Assembly (NCBI RefSeq): GCF_001757995.1
Contig: NZ_LXLV01000073.1
Coordinates: 157,620-221,619, forward strand
Direction: 5' to 3'
DNA: 64,000 nt
DNA from: Bacillus mycoides
GTDB taxonomy: Bacteria; Bacillota; Bacilli; Bacillales; Bacillaceae_G
Position 1 is the first letter of the stretch, and the number at the start of each line of letters is the position of its first letter. Positions 26,938 to 37,818 of this stretch are shown one piece after another. A program made the translations under genes and the position numbers. The notes below the pieces were generated by a model that saw only the letters and a program-made list of their open reading frames with translations, searched no databases and was not told where the DNA came from.

Positions 26938-28124
26938 TAATACTTTTGAATGCCTAATTTCACCGTTGTTGTCGCTCGTTTTGTACCACGATAAAACGTA
27001 AGGGTCATTTTATCATTAATTTTTTTATTATATAAGGCCGTGCGGAACCCAATAATATCGTGCACCGCTTTTCCATCTACCGCCACAATAACATCATGTT
27101 CTCTAAGACCCGCATCCGTACCTGGAGAAGGACTTTTCACATCTAAAACACATACTCCTTCTGTTACGTTACCTGGTAATTGTAACGTTTTTGACCAATA
27201 GTAACTCGGAATCTCATTTAATGATCTTAGTTCAATCCCAACATAAGGTCTTTTTACTTTACCGTATTTCTCAAGTTCATTCATAACAGGGACGGCTCTT
27301 GTAATCGGAATAGCTAGTCCAATTCCTTCTACTTCTTTTGCTGCAATTTTCATTGAGTTAATACCAATTAATTGCCCTGCTGCATTTACAAGTGCACCAC
27401 CACTATTACCTGGATTAATTGCAGCATCTGTTTGCAATACTTCTACTTGCCAATCGTAATGTCCATCTTGATCTAAATCTACAGGAACAATACGCTCATT
27501 AGCCGAAATAATACCTTGTGTGACAGTCCCAGAAAATTGTAGCCCAAGTGGATTTCCAATCGCAATAACTGGTTCTCCTCTACGAACGGTATTAGAGTCG
27601 CCAATTTCAATCACTTTCTTCACATGCTTCGCATCTATTTCTAGTACCGCTAAGTCTGTGACTACATCGGTTCCTAATACTTTACCTGGAATTTTCTTAC
27701 CGTCACTTAAGCTCACTTCAATACGATTCGCCCCAGCAACAACGTGGTTATTCGTTACAATATACGCATGTCCATCTGTTTTCTTATAAATCACACCAGA
27801 GCCTGTACCAGCTTCCGAATCAGCCTCTGAAAAATCGTCTCGTTGAATATTAATAACACCAACAACAGCCTCTGAAGCTCGATCAACAGCGTCTACAAAG
27901 CTAATCTGTTTAACAGGAACACTTCCAGTTTGAGCCTCAGCCATATTTTTTTCACTCGCTTCAGCTTGCGGAAGCTTACCGGCATGATTTGAAAATAAAG
28001 GGGCTCCAAATGCAAATAATGAAGCCCCTACAATTGTTCCCGCTATGCTAGAAATGACGATACCTTTATGCTTCTTTTTCCCTGCACGTTTTATACGATA
28101 CTTTTCTTCATCAATAAAGGACAT
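26937..28124 (-). CDS. htrC: HtrA/DegP-type membrane-anchored serine protease
   Basis: Envelope quality-control protease of 395 residues: one N-terminal membrane anchor (residues 21-45), a trypsin-like domain and one PDZ domain (about residues 300-390). The catalytic triad is His127 (TNNHVV), Asp157 (VVTDLAVL) and Ser241 (GNSGGAL). The gene follows walJ by 64 nt in the same direction, the position of B. subtilis htrC (yyxA), and may be co-transcribed with the wal operon. Confidence 0.92.
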   Translation of the reverse strand: MSFIDEEKYRIKRAGKKKHKGIVISSIAGTIVGASLFAFGAPLFSNHAGKLPQAEASEKNMAEAQTGSVPVKQISFVDAVDRASEAVVGVINIQRDDFSEADSEAGTGSGVIYKKTDGHAYIVTNNHVVAGANRIEVSLSDGKKIPGKVLGTDVVTDLAVLEIDAKHVKKVIEIGDSNTVRRGEPVIAIGNPLGLQFSGTVTQGIISANERIVPVDLDQDGHYDWQVEVLQTDAAINPGNSGGALVNAAGQLIGINSMKIAAKEVEGIGLAIPITRAVPVMNELEKYGKVKRPYVGIELRSLNEIPSYYWSKTLQLPGNVTEGVCVLDVKSPSPGTDAGLREHDVIVAVDGKAVHDIIGFRTALYNKKINDKMTLTFYRGTKRATTTVKLGIQKY

Positions 28125-28188
28125 ATTTGTTCACCTATCTTCCTAAAAAACAACTATATTCACCTTTATTGTTTACTAAAATGAAGAA

Positions 28189-28983
28189 TTATACGTATTG
28201 AATTTTCGTAGGCATTTTTGGATCTGTGTCATGTATTTCAAAGGCTTCTCCCACTCCAAAACCCTTTTCTTCTAACACTTGTGATACAGACATACGCGCT
28301 AATTCTTTCATGTTATTATCTAAGCTTAAATGCGCTAAATAAATGTGTTTTGTCTCGTCTGTAATAACATCCGCCATCGCTAATGCAGCATCCTCATTAC
28401 AAACGTGACCTACATCACTTAATATGCGTCTTTTAATGCTCCATGGATAGCGTCCCATACGAAGCATTTCCACATCATGATTGCTTTCAAATACGAAAGC
28501 ATTCGCTCCCTTAATAACACCTTTCATACGGTCACTTACGTATCCCGTATCTGTAATAAGAGCTAACTTTCTATTATTGTTATGAAAAGCATAAAACATC
28601 GGTTCTGCCGCATCATGAGAAACACCAAATGATTCAACTTCAATATCCCCAAATGTTTTCACGTCTCCTACTGAGAAAATGAATTTTTGATCAGTTGGGA
28701 TATTACCTATTAAATGTTCCATTGCATTCCATGTTTTCTCGTTCGCATAAACAGGTAAATCATATTTACGCGCCAATACACCTAATCCTTTAATGTGGTC
28801 ACTATGCTCATGTGTTACAAGAATACCTGATATGTCATTTATATTCAGTTCAGCTTGCTTAAATAAGGCCTCTGTAGCTTTACCACTTAAACCTGCATCG
28901 ACGAGCAATTTTTTTTCATCTGTTCCTACATATAGCATATTCCCTGTACTCCCACTTGCAAGTACACTAAAGTGCATACTCAT
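28189..28983 (-). CDS. walJ: WalJ, metallo-beta-lactamase fold exonuclease-like protein
   Basis: Cytoplasmic metal-dependent hydrolase of the YycJ/WalJ family, 264 residues. The metal motif HxHxDH is in THEHSDH (residues 58-64), with further ligands in GVSHDAAE and ITDTG. It has been linked to DNA repair and to coordination of replication with cell wall metabolism. It overlaps walI by 17 nt, showing translational coupling inside the wal operon. Start ATG has GGAG 9 nt upstream. Confidence 0.92.
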   Translation of the reverse strand: MSMHFSVLASGSTGNMLYVGTDEKKLLVDAGLSGKATEALFKQAELNINDISGILVTHEHSDHIKGLGVLARKYDLPVYANEKTWNAMEHLIGNIPTDQKFIFSVGDVKTFGDIEVESFGVSHDAAEPMFYAFHNNNRKLALITDTGYVSDRMKGVIKGANAFVFESNHDVEMLRMGRYPWSIKRRILSDVGHVCNEDAALAMADVITDETKHIYLAHLSLDNNMKELARMSVSQVLEEKGFGVGEAFEIHDTDPKMPTKIQYV

Positions 28984-29803
28984 TCTTTCTCACTCCATTA
29001 TGTTCTTCCGGCACTTGAGTTTCCCCTAATTCCATAACTTGTCCTTCAATTGCATTCACAAAATAGTCCTTTTTCTGCTCTGTCTTTAAGTTCCACGTTG
29101 GAGCAAGCACTTGTATATTAGAAGAAGATTCAGCTAGAGTCGCATATCCAATCTGCGCCTCTTTCACGTGCGTATTTTCTGCAATTTTATTTTTTACATA
29201 TATATTTTCTAAAGCTGTTTGAGCAGTGATAATTTCTTGTTCTTTCGTTTTTTCACTTTCGCCCATTTCCTTCAAATCCGTTAACATTGTTTGTGTATAC
29301 GAAACAAGCTCATTTTTTTCATTCAAATCTACAACAATCATTGCATGATTGTTGTAGAAAATCGGCTTATCCTTATACTTTTGAAAGAAATAAATTTTTG
29401 AATCTTTCATTGCCCCAAACTCGTATTTCTGCCCATCAAGCACGTAGCTTTTTAAGAAATCATTATACTTGTCCTTTGATAACGATTTTGCATTTAAAAA
29501 TGGTTCTTTCAACTTACTTTCTATCTTATATTCTTCTTGCAGATGCACTGTTTGATTTTTTAAAGACTGCACATCTTCTTCCTTAAAGCTTTTATTTTTC
29601 GCCATAATAAACGACTCTTTTTTCGGCTCTTTAGGAAAACTCCCCATAGTAATTTTAGACTCTTTTAATTGTTGATCAATTTTTGTTTCTGTCACAAGTT
29701 CCAATTGATTACTATCTTGCTTTTGAATGAACTGAAAGATAAGAAAGAGATCTAAAACAAAAAAGGTCACAATAAATATGGTTTTAATTCGATCCCAATC
29801 CAT
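28967..29803 (-). CDS. walI: WalI (YycI), membrane regulator of WalK
   Basis: A 278-residue protein with one N-terminal transmembrane helix (residues 8-24, [14 protein letters not shown]) and a large extracellular YycI domain. With WalH it contacts WalK through the membrane helices and modulates kinase output. It overlaps walH by 20 nt and walJ by 17 nt. Confidence 0.92.
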   Translation of the reverse strand: MDWDRIKTIFIVTFFVLDLFLIFQFIQKQDSNQLELVTETKIDQQLKESKITMGSFPKEPKKESFIMAKNKSFKEEDVQSLKNQTVHLQEEYKIESKLKEPFLNAKSLSKDKYNDFLKSYVLDGQKYEFGAMKDSKIYFFQKYKDKPIFYNNHAMIVVDLNEKNELVSYTQTMLTDLKEMGESEKTKEQEIITAQTALENIYVKNKIAENTHVKEAQIGYATLAESSSNIQVLAPTWNLKTEQKKDYFVNAIEGQVMELGETQVPEEHNGVRKNEYAL

Positions 29804-31127
29804 TTAGTCCCCCCTCACTCCATTCAAATATTTTTTGCTTACCATTTTCTTCACATTTTACATACCATATTGGCTTTAAAATAATGTTTTTTCCTTCGTT
29901 GATGGAATCTTCCAATGATAACTTATAACCAATTCCAACATCCTGAATTGAATTTTTATCAATTTGCGGATTATTCTCTAATGATGTCATCACTGTACGA
30001 CCCGATGCGAGAGAAGTTGTTAGTTGTTTACTAGGCAATTTGAAACTTGGATCAAAAAAGGATCTTTCATACTGCATGATTTCACCTGAACCCCATGCTT
30101 GCTTTAATTCCGCCATTCCATCGCTATTAAATACAGGCAACCCATCCTCATAAAAACGGAAGGACGTTTTCCCCTTATTAATATAATCAAAACGATAGAG
30201 TTTTAACGCACCACTATGCCCACTTACAAAGTCAAAACTTTTTTGTAAAAGTGCTGCATTATCCATAGATTCATCACTATGTACAGCGGAGTTTTTGTAT
30301 TTCAACATTGCATTTGACTGATCAATTTCCATAGAACGTATACCATCTGTAAATGTTTTCTTTGATTTCTCAGAAATAGGGCTTAAATAACGTGGATCAC
30401 TAAATAATGCATTTTTAAATGTATCCTCATCTAACCTAGATCCAAAATACTCTACCTCACTTAATTCCGTAATTCCATCTGGTAAGTAAAGTTTTTTTCT
30501 ATCACTTATTTGATATTCAAAATACGGTCTCGCGACTGTTATAAGTTGATTTTGAGCATTTATAACATCCTTTACGTAAACACCACTCAATTTTGCTTCA
30601 TATATTTTACGATAAGGATAAGTATCATAGGAAACAAAACTAATTTTAATTTCTTGGTCCTTACTTCGAGAAGGGTCAATTATAATACGATTGAAACTCC
30701 TATTACCTTCTATGTTTTTATCCTTAAAATTAAACATACTTTTAATCGTACCCAGTGGAATGTTTGTAGGAAAAACAAATTCGATTTTTTCTTCTCCATG
30801 TACATACGAAAGAAAATCACCTTTAGGAACTGTCCCTGTTATTTCCTTTAAATCATGTAACTCTCCATTTTCAAGAATTCTATAAATTAAATCCACATTA
30901 CTCTTGTTTTCACTCACATAATGATTTTTCTCTTTATGAACGATTACAGAGGATGGGCGAACAACCTCCGAAATCTTTATCGGATTTATATCTTCGTTAC
31001 CTTGAACGAACTTTGTATTTTGCATAGAAGTAGAATCAGGAACATATGTCCATAAGTTAAAAGTAAGAAATAGGCTAATAACAACTAAATTAATTAAAAC
31101 TATCGTTTTAAAGTTTTCCATACTCAT
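29784..31127 (-). CDS. walH: WalH (YycH), membrane regulator of WalK
   Basis: A 447-residue protein with a single N-terminal membrane helix (about residues 7-25) and a long extracellular YycH domain. It acts together with WalI on WalK. I chose ATG at 31127 because it overlaps the walK stop as ATGA, a common coupling arrangement; ATG at 31121 is also possible. Confidence 0.92.
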   Translation of the reverse strand: MSMENFKTIVLINLVVISLFLTFNLWTYVPDSTSMQNTKFVQGNEDINPIKISEVVRPSSVIVHKEKNHYVSENKSNVDLIYRILENGELHDLKEITGTVPKGDFLSYVHGEEKIEFVFPTNIPLGTIKSMFNFKDKNIEGNRSFNRIIIDPSRSKDQEIKISFVSYDTYPYRKIYEAKLSGVYVKDVINAQNQLITVARPYFEYQISDRKKLYLPDGITELSEVEYFGSRLDEDTFKNALFSDPRYLSPISEKSKKTFTDGIRSMEIDQSNAMLKYKNSAVHSDESMDNAALLQKSFDFVSGHSGALKLYRFDYINKGKTSFRFYEDGLPVFNSDGMAELKQAWGSGEIMQYERSFFDPSFKLPSKQLTTSLASGRTVMTSLENNPQIDKNSIQDVGIGYKLSLEDSINEGKNIILKPIWYVKCEENGKQKIFEWSEGGLNGLGSN

Positions 31128-32959
31128 TCCCAATCGTCCTCTTCATCAGTTGCCATTGGCAGTGTGAAATAAATAGTTGTTCCTTTTCCTTCCTCACTTT
31201 TCGCCCAAATTGAGCCGCCGTGTGCCTCAATCATTTCTTTCGCAATGGCTAATCCAAGACCTGTACCACCCATTTGTCTTGAGCGAGCTTTATCTACACG
31301 GTAAAAACGTTCAAATATTTTATCTACATTTTCCTTCGGGATACCCATTCCTTGATCACTCACACTAATTTCTAATAACTCACCACGGTCACGCAGGCGA
31401 TATGTTACTGTGCCACCTTCTGGCGAATATTTTAATGCATTGGAAATAATGTTATATAAAACTTGTGTAATTTTGTCTGTATCCATATCAATAAATCGAG
31501 ATTTTTTAGAGAAAGATCGTTTGAAGCTTACATTTTGCTCTTTAGACATTTCAAAGCGATCGATAACGTTATTAAAGAAATCAGTAAAGTCGACCCATTC
31601 CTTCATTAAGCGATGTTCTGTACTATCTAGTTTAGATAGTTGTAACAACGCATTTACAAGTCTAATCATTCTTTCTGTTTCTTCTTGTGTAACCGTTAAA
31701 AATTGCGGTGCGATATTCGGATCTTGCCATGCACCATCCGTAAGTGCTTCTAAGTAACTGCGCATTGTTGTTAACGGTGTTCTTAGCTCATGAGATACGT
31801 TCGCAACAAACTCACGACGCTCTCGCTCTATACGCTCCTGCTCCGTTACATCATATAATACAGCAATTAAACCATTTGCCTTCCCTGTTTCTTTTTGAAT
31901 GACAGAGAAACTAGCACGTAAAATATATGGTTCATTCCTCGTACTAAAATCTAATAAAACTGAATCAGGTTCTTCATATAAATGATCCAGCGTAAATTCT
32001 TCTTGTATCCCTAACACTTCTAAGACAGATTGATCTAATGCCGTTTCACGCGAAACATTTAACATTTTTTCCGCAGGATCATTTAATAAAATGATGTCGC
32101 CTTTTCGATCAGTAGCAATTACTCCATCTGTCATATGTGATAAAACAGATGATAATTTGCGTCTCTCACTCTCTGTTGAAGAGCGGGCTTGTTGTAATTT
32201 TTTTGATAAATTATTGAAAGATAATGCTAGTTGTCCAATTTCATCATGGCTATGCACTTTTACTTTTCTCGAATAGTTTCCTTTTGCCATTTCAATTGCT
32301 TGTCTCCGCATATCTGAAATTGGTCTCGTAATTGTTTGAGCCAATAAAATTCCAAGTACAGCTGTTACTAGTAAAGCAATTACTGTCCCCGTTGCGAAAA
32401 TTTGGTTTATATCTTTCATTTGTTTATACACATCTTCCATAGATGCAACAATACGAATGACGCCAAGTACCTCTCCTTCTTGCTCTTTTAGAATAGGAGT
32501 AATCATCACTTGAACCCGATGACCTGTTTTCACGTCTTTCTCAACCTTTGACTCTGGTTTTTTTTGTACCATTACCCTTTGTACAGCTGTGTCTGCTGAC
32601 GTTCGTCCTACTTTATTTTGCTTAGACGCGTCTGAAATTGCCATTAATTTTTTAGTAGAATCAATTACGCTTATTTCTTGAATATCTCTCTTACGATCCG
32701 ATGCAAATTTTTGAATCGAATCATTAATAGCTTTATCTACTGATTCTGCTTTAGGACGTTCTTTTACAAACTCTTGCTTCAAGTTATAAGAAAGTAAATT
32801 TGTTTGCTGCGTTAAGGAATCTTGAAAACCTTTTACAAGGCTTTTTTCTAATTCCCTAACGAAATATACACCAATTACTTGCATTGCTATTAATATTAAC
32901 AGCATATATATGAGCACAAATTTTAAATGAATAGATTGAAAAAAACCAACTTTCTTCAT
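31124..32959 (-). CDS. walK: WalK, essential cell-wall sensor histidine kinase
   Basis: Membrane kinase that tunes autolysin expression through WalR. The 611 residues comprise two membrane helices (11-33 and about 187-207) enclosing an extracellular sensor domain, HAMP (208-260), a cytoplasmic PAS domain (about 265-372), HisKA with His390 (FVANVSHELRTPL), and an ATPase domain with N box ISNALKYSPEG and G boxes. The PAS zinc site known from S. aureus WalK is only partly kept: His275, Asp278 and Glu373 correspond to three ligands, but the fourth position (S. aureus His364) is Tyr369. It follows walR by 3 nt. Confidence 0.96.
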   Translation of the reverse strand: MKKVGFFQSIHLKFVLIYMLLILIAMQVIGVYFVRELEKSLVKGFQDSLTQQTNLLSYNLKQEFVKERPKAESVDKAINDSIQKFASDRKRDIQEISVIDSTKKLMAISDASKQNKVGRTSADTAVQRVMVQKKPESKVEKDVKTGHRVQVMITPILKEQEGEVLGVIRIVASMEDVYKQMKDINQIFATGTVIALLVTAVLGILLAQTITRPISDMRRQAIEMAKGNYSRKVKVHSHDEIGQLALSFNNLSKKLQQARSSTESERRKLSSVLSHMTDGVIATDRKGDIILLNDPAEKMLNVSRETALDQSVLEVLGIQEEFTLDHLYEEPDSVLLDFSTRNEPYILRASFSVIQKETGKANGLIAVLYDVTEQERIERERREFVANVSHELRTPLTTMRSYLEALTDGAWQDPNIAPQFLTVTQEETERMIRLVNALLQLSKLDSTEHRLMKEWVDFTDFFNNVIDRFEMSKEQNVSFKRSFSKKSRFIDMDTDKITQVLYNIISNALKYSPEGGTVTYRLRDRGELLEISVSDQGMGIPKENVDKIFERFYRVDKARSRQMGGTGLGLAIAKEMIEAHGGSIWAKSEEGKGTTIYFTLPMATDEEDDWE

Positions 32960-32962
32960 ATA

Positions 32963-33670
32963 CTATTCCTGTTCTGGGTCACGCAAGTAATACCCTACCC
33001 CGCGTCTAGTTACAATTAAAGTAGGATGACTTGGATTATCTTCAATTTTTTCACGTAAACGACGTACTGTTACGTCTACTGTACGTACATCTCCAAAATA
33101 ATCATAACCCCAAACTGTTTGTAATAAATGTTCACGAGTCATAACTTGACCTAAATGCTTCGCTAAATAATGTAGTAATTCAAATTCACGATGTGTAAGC
33201 TCAATGCTTTCTTCACGCTTCGTTACACTATAAGCATTCGAATTGATAACGATTGGTCCAATAACCATTTCAGTATTTTCTTCTTTCTCTGCAGCACCAC
33301 CCTGCTGATGACGACGTAAATTCGCCTTCACACGGGCAAGCAACTCCCTCGTACTAAATGGCTTCGTTACATAATCATCCGCCCCAAGCTCAAGCCCTAA
33401 TACTTTATCAATTTCAGAGTCTTTTGCTGTAAGCATAATAATTGGCATTTCTGAGCTTTTACGTATTTCACGACATACCTCTAAACCGTCTTTTCCCGGT
33501 AACATAATATCTAATAAAACCATATCTGGCTGTTCTTCATTTGCTTTTTCAATCGCCTCATCACCATCATGCGCCATTACAATTTCAAAACCTTCTTTTT
33601 CTAGGTTGAACTTCAAAATATCCGCAATCGGCTTTTCATCATCAACTACTAAAATTTTCTTTCCCATCAT
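32963..33670 (-). CDS. walR: WalR, OmpR-family response regulator
   Basis: Essential regulator of wall-hydrolase genes. The receiver domain has acidic residues 10-11, phospho-acceptor Asp54 (VLLDIMLPG) and Lys in TKPFS. The winged-helix domain ends in [15 protein letters not shown] and [12 protein letters not shown]. 235 residues. ATG at 33670 has AAGGAGG 9 nt upstream. First gene of the walRKHIJ operon. Confidence 0.96.
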   Translation of the reverse strand: MMGKKILVVDDEKPIADILKFNLEKEGFEIVMAHDGDEAIEKANEEQPDMVLLDIMLPGKDGLEVCREIRKSSEMPIIMLTAKDSEIDKVLGLELGADDYVTKPFSTRELLARVKANLRRHQQGGAAEKEENTEMVIGPIVINSNAYSVTKREESIELTHREFELLHYLAKHLGQVMTREHLLQTVWGYDYFGDVRTVDVTVRRLREKIEDNPSHPTLIVTRRGVGYYLRDPEQE

Positions 33671-33832
33671 CGTCTATTTCCTCCTTATAAAAATATGATC
33701 AATAATCCTCAAACATATTGGTGTTTCTATAGTATGTTCCTATATGACAACAATCTTAGTCTAAGTATTTCTCCTCTATTCTCATAGACTCATGTATCAT
33801 CCACTTTTACACGGAATCCTATACGATCTATA

Positions 33833-33861
33833 GAAAAACCTCTAGCTTCAACTGCTAGAGG
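33833..33861 (-). terminator. Second terminator downstream of the tRNA operon
   Basis: Stem CCTCTAGC / GCTAGAGG with a 7-nt loop. On the minus strand it is followed by TTTTT. Confidence 0.65.
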
Positions 33862-33910
33862 CTCCTTATTCTATTGTAAAATAACTACCCACTTTTGTAA
33901 AACTGGACAA

Positions 33911-33947
33911 AATAAAAAGGATATTAAGTGGGCCCACTTAATATCCT
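33911..33947 (-). terminator. First terminator of the tRNA operon, a perfect palindrome
   Basis: Bases 33918-33947 form a perfect 30-nt palindrome (AGGATATTAAGTGGG and its complement). It starts 5 nt after the tRNA-Phe 3' end and runs into a T-rich stretch on the minus strand. Confidence 0.75.
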
Positions 33948-33952
33948 GAGAG

Positions 33953-34025
<73 letters not shown>

Positions 34026-34066
34026 AAAACTATATATAAAACCACTAATGGTGGTATAAACAAAAG

Positions 34067-34142
34067 TGGCGGTCCCGACCGGGGTCGAACCGGCGATCTC
34101 CTGCGTGACAGGCAGGCATGTTAACCACTACACCACGGGACC
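34067..34142 (-). tRNA. tRNA-Asp (GTC)
   Basis: Acceptor GGTCCCG/CGGGACC, discriminator G, anticodon loop CTGTCAC, T-arm GGTTCGACCCC. CCA is encoded. Confidence 0.95.
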
Positions 34143-34163
34143 AAAAATGAACATAAAAAAACA

Positions 34164-34235
34164 TGACCCGTACGGGATTCGAACCCGTGTTACCGCCGTG
34201 AAAGGGCGGTGTCTTAACCACTTGACCAACGGGCC
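34164..34235 (-). tRNA. tRNA-Glu (TTC)
   Basis: Acceptor GGCCCGT/ACGGGTC (with a G-T pair), anticodon loop CTTTCAC, T-arm GGTTCGAATCC. CCA is not encoded. Confidence 0.95.
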
Positions 34236-34248
34236 ACGAAAAATAAAA

Positions 34249-34324
34249 TGGTGAGCCATGAAGGATTCGAACCTTCGACCCTCTGATTAAAAGTCAGATG
34301 CTCTACCAACTGAGCTAATGGCTC
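34249..34324 (-). tRNA. tRNA-Lys (TTT)
   Basis: Acceptor GAGCCAT/ATGGCTC, anticodon loop CTTTTAA, T-arm GGTTCGAATCC. CCA is encoded. First tRNA of the operon. Confidence 0.95.
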
Positions 34325-34362
34325 ATACTCACCAACGTCATATTTTCGTGACGACAAGACAT

Positions 34363-34392
34363 ATCATAACATGTTATCTTTTGTTTTTGCAA
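34363..34392 (-). promoter_or_regulatory. Promoter of the tRNA operon
   Basis: On the minus strand TTGCAA, 18-nt spacer, TATGAT preceded by TGT (extended -10). It lies 38 nt before tRNA-Lys. Confidence 0.6.
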
Positions 34393-34420
34393 TACCTTTT
34401 TTTATTTTTTATAAAAGATA

Positions 34421-34452
34421 AGAAAAAACTCATGAGAACATGAGTTTTTTCT
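34421..34452 (-). terminator. Terminator of purA
   Basis: Stem AGAAAAAACTCATG / CATGAGTTTTTTCT with loop AGAA, 26 nt beyond the purA stop. Confidence 0.85.
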
Positions 34453-34477
34453 TAAAAAAATCAATTTCTTATATCAA

Positions 34478-35890
<1,413 letters not shown>

Positions 35891-35930
35891 TTACATATTC
35901 ACCTTATGAAAGCCCTATCTTTCATATAAA

Positions 35931-35973
35931 AAAAAAGAAACACATCTTATTATAAGAAATGCGTTTCTTTTTT
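35931..35973 (-). terminator. Terminator of dnaB
   Basis: Stem AAAAAAGAAACACAT / ATGCGTTTCTTTTTT with one mismatch and an internal small hairpin. T-rich on the minus strand. Confidence 0.75.
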
Positions 35974-35982
35974 ATACTGCCT

Positions 35983-37344
35983 TTATGCGTGCGGTGCATG
36001 TCCATCCTCAAAGCGGCGTTCTAAGTTGACGAATTTATTAAATTCCTTAACAAACGCAAGCTCTACTGAACCTACCGGACCATTACGTTGTTTTGCAATG
36101 ATAATTTCAATTGTATTTTTATTTTCTGTTTCACGATCATAGTAATCTTCACGATATAGGAAGGCTACAATGTCAGCATCCTGCTCGATACTTCCTGATT
36201 CACGAATGTCAGACATCATCGGACGTTTATCTTGACGAGATTCTACACCACGAGATAACTGCGACAAGGCGATAACAGGTACTTGCAATTCACGTGCAAT
36301 CCCTTTTAATGTACGAGAAATCTCAGATACTTCCTGCTGACGGTTTTCTCCTGATTTCCCACTTCCTTGAATAAGCTGTAAATAGTCAATTAAAACCATC
36401 CCAAGACCTTGTTCTTGCTTTAATCTACGACATTTTGCTCGAATCTCATTTACTTTAATCCCTGGTGTATCATCAATATATATACCAGCATTAGAAAGGC
36501 TACCCATCGCCATTGTTAATTTCGCCCAATCATCAGAAGTTAATGAACCGGTACGAAGTCTTTGCGCATCAATATTTCCTTCTGCACAAAGCATACGCAT
36601 AACAAGCTGATCAGAGCCCATCTCCAAACTAAAAATCGCTACATTTTCATCCGTTTTTGTCGCTACGTTTTGTGCGATATTTAATGAAAATGCAGTTTTC
36701 CCTACCGATGGACGCGCCGCCACGATGATTAAATCATTTCGCTGGAAACCTGCGGTCATCTTATCTAATTCAGTAAATCCAGTTGGTATTCCCGTAACTT
36801 CACCTTTTTGATTATGCAAAAGTTCAATTTTATCATAAGCATCTACAAGAACATCTTTAATGTTTTGAAATGCTTTTGCATTTGTTTGATGAGATACTTC
36901 TAATATTTTTTTCTCAGCCTCATTTAAAAGGCCGTCCACATCATCTTCTCTCTCGTATCCATCCGATACAATATGAGTCGCCGTTCGAATTAAACGACGT
37001 AAAAGCGCCTTTTCAGCGATGATGCGTGCATAATATTCTACGTTAGCAGCTGTTGGAACAACTTCTGCTAATTCTGCTAGATAAGAAACCCCACCAACTT
37101 CTTCTAGTAATCCTTGATCGGCCATCGCTGATGTCATTATTACTAAGTCAATTGGTTCTCCCTTATCAGACAACCCAAGCATGACTTCAAAAATCTTTTG
37201 ATGTTTCGTTCGATAAAATGAGTCAGGTACCAATAGTTCCGATGCTGACGTTAACGCATCCTGATCAATTAATATGGCACCTAAGACTGCCTGCTCAGCT
37301 TCTATATTATGCGGAGGGGTACGATCAGCCATTACATCACTCAT
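35983..37344 (-). CDS. dnaB: Replicative DNA helicase DnaB (B. subtilis DnaC)
   Basis: Hexameric 5'-3' helicase of the replisome, 453 residues. The N-terminal primase-interacting domain starts at PPHNIEAEQAVLGAIL. The RecA-like motor has Walker A ARPSVGKTAF near residue 210 and Walker B VLIDYLQLI near residue 315. I chose ATG at 37344 with AAGGAGG 7 nt upstream; the in-frame TTG at 37350 touches that site. It lies 27 nt after rplI in the yybS-gdpP-rplI-dnaB array. Confidence 0.96.
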   Translation of the reverse strand: MSDVMADRTPPHNIEAEQAVLGAILIDQDALTSASELLVPDSFYRTKHQKIFEVMLGLSDKGEPIDLVIMTSAMADQGLLEEVGGVSYLAELAEVVPTAANVEYYARIIAEKALLRRLIRTATHIVSDGYEREDDVDGLLNEAEKKILEVSHQTNAKAFQNIKDVLVDAYDKIELLHNQKGEVTGIPTGFTELDKMTAGFQRNDLIIVAARPSVGKTAFSLNIAQNVATKTDENVAIFSLEMGSDQLVMRMLCAEGNIDAQRLRTGSLTSDDWAKLTMAMGSLSNAGIYIDDTPGIKVNEIRAKCRRLKQEQGLGMVLIDYLQLIQGSGKSGENRQQEVSEISRTLKGIARELQVPVIALSQLSRGVESRQDKRPMMSDIRESGSIEQDADIVAFLYREDYYDRETENKNTIEIIIAKQRNGPVGSVELAFVKEFNKFVNLERRFEDGHAPHA

Positions 37345-37371
37345 GCGCAATCCTCCTTGCTTAATTTATTT

Positions 37372-37818
37372 TTATTGTTCACTAACATGAACTTTTACTG
37401 TTGCTGTTACTTGCGGATGCAATTTCACAGTGACGTTTGTATAACCTAATGCACGGATTGCATCATCCATTTCAAATTTACGTTTATCAAGTTTAATCTT
37501 GTGTGACTTTTGCATTACATCTACAATTTGTTTACTCGTGATAGAACCAAATAAGCGGCCACCTTCTCCAGATTTCGCCTTTACTTCTACAGTTAATTTC
37601 TCTAATGTTTCTTTCAGCTCTTTTGCATTCTCAACTTCTGCCGCTGCGTCTTTTTCTTCTTTGCGCTTTTGAGCATCTAAAATTTTCATACTGCTGTTTG
37701 TCGCTTCGGCAGCTAACCCTTGTTTTAGTAAGAAATTATTTGCATAACCGTCTGGTACGTTTTTTATTTCTCCTTTTTTACCTTTACCTTTTACGTCTTT
37801 TAGAAAAATTACTTTCAT
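37372..37818 (-). CDS. rplI: 50S ribosomal protein L9
   Basis: Binds domain V of 23S rRNA. 148 residues: N-terminal [17 protein letters not shown] and [13 protein letters not shown], long helix, C-terminal domain with [12 protein letters not shown]. It overlaps the gdpP stop by 4 nt (ATGA). Confidence 0.97.
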   Translation of the reverse strand: MKVIFLKDVKGKGKKGEIKNVPDGYANNFLLKQGLAAEATNSSMKILDAQKRKEEKDAAAEVENAKELKETLEKLTVEVKAKSGEGGRLFGSITSKQIVDVMQKSHKIKLDKRKFEMDDAIRALGYTNVTVKLHPQVTATVKVHVSEQ

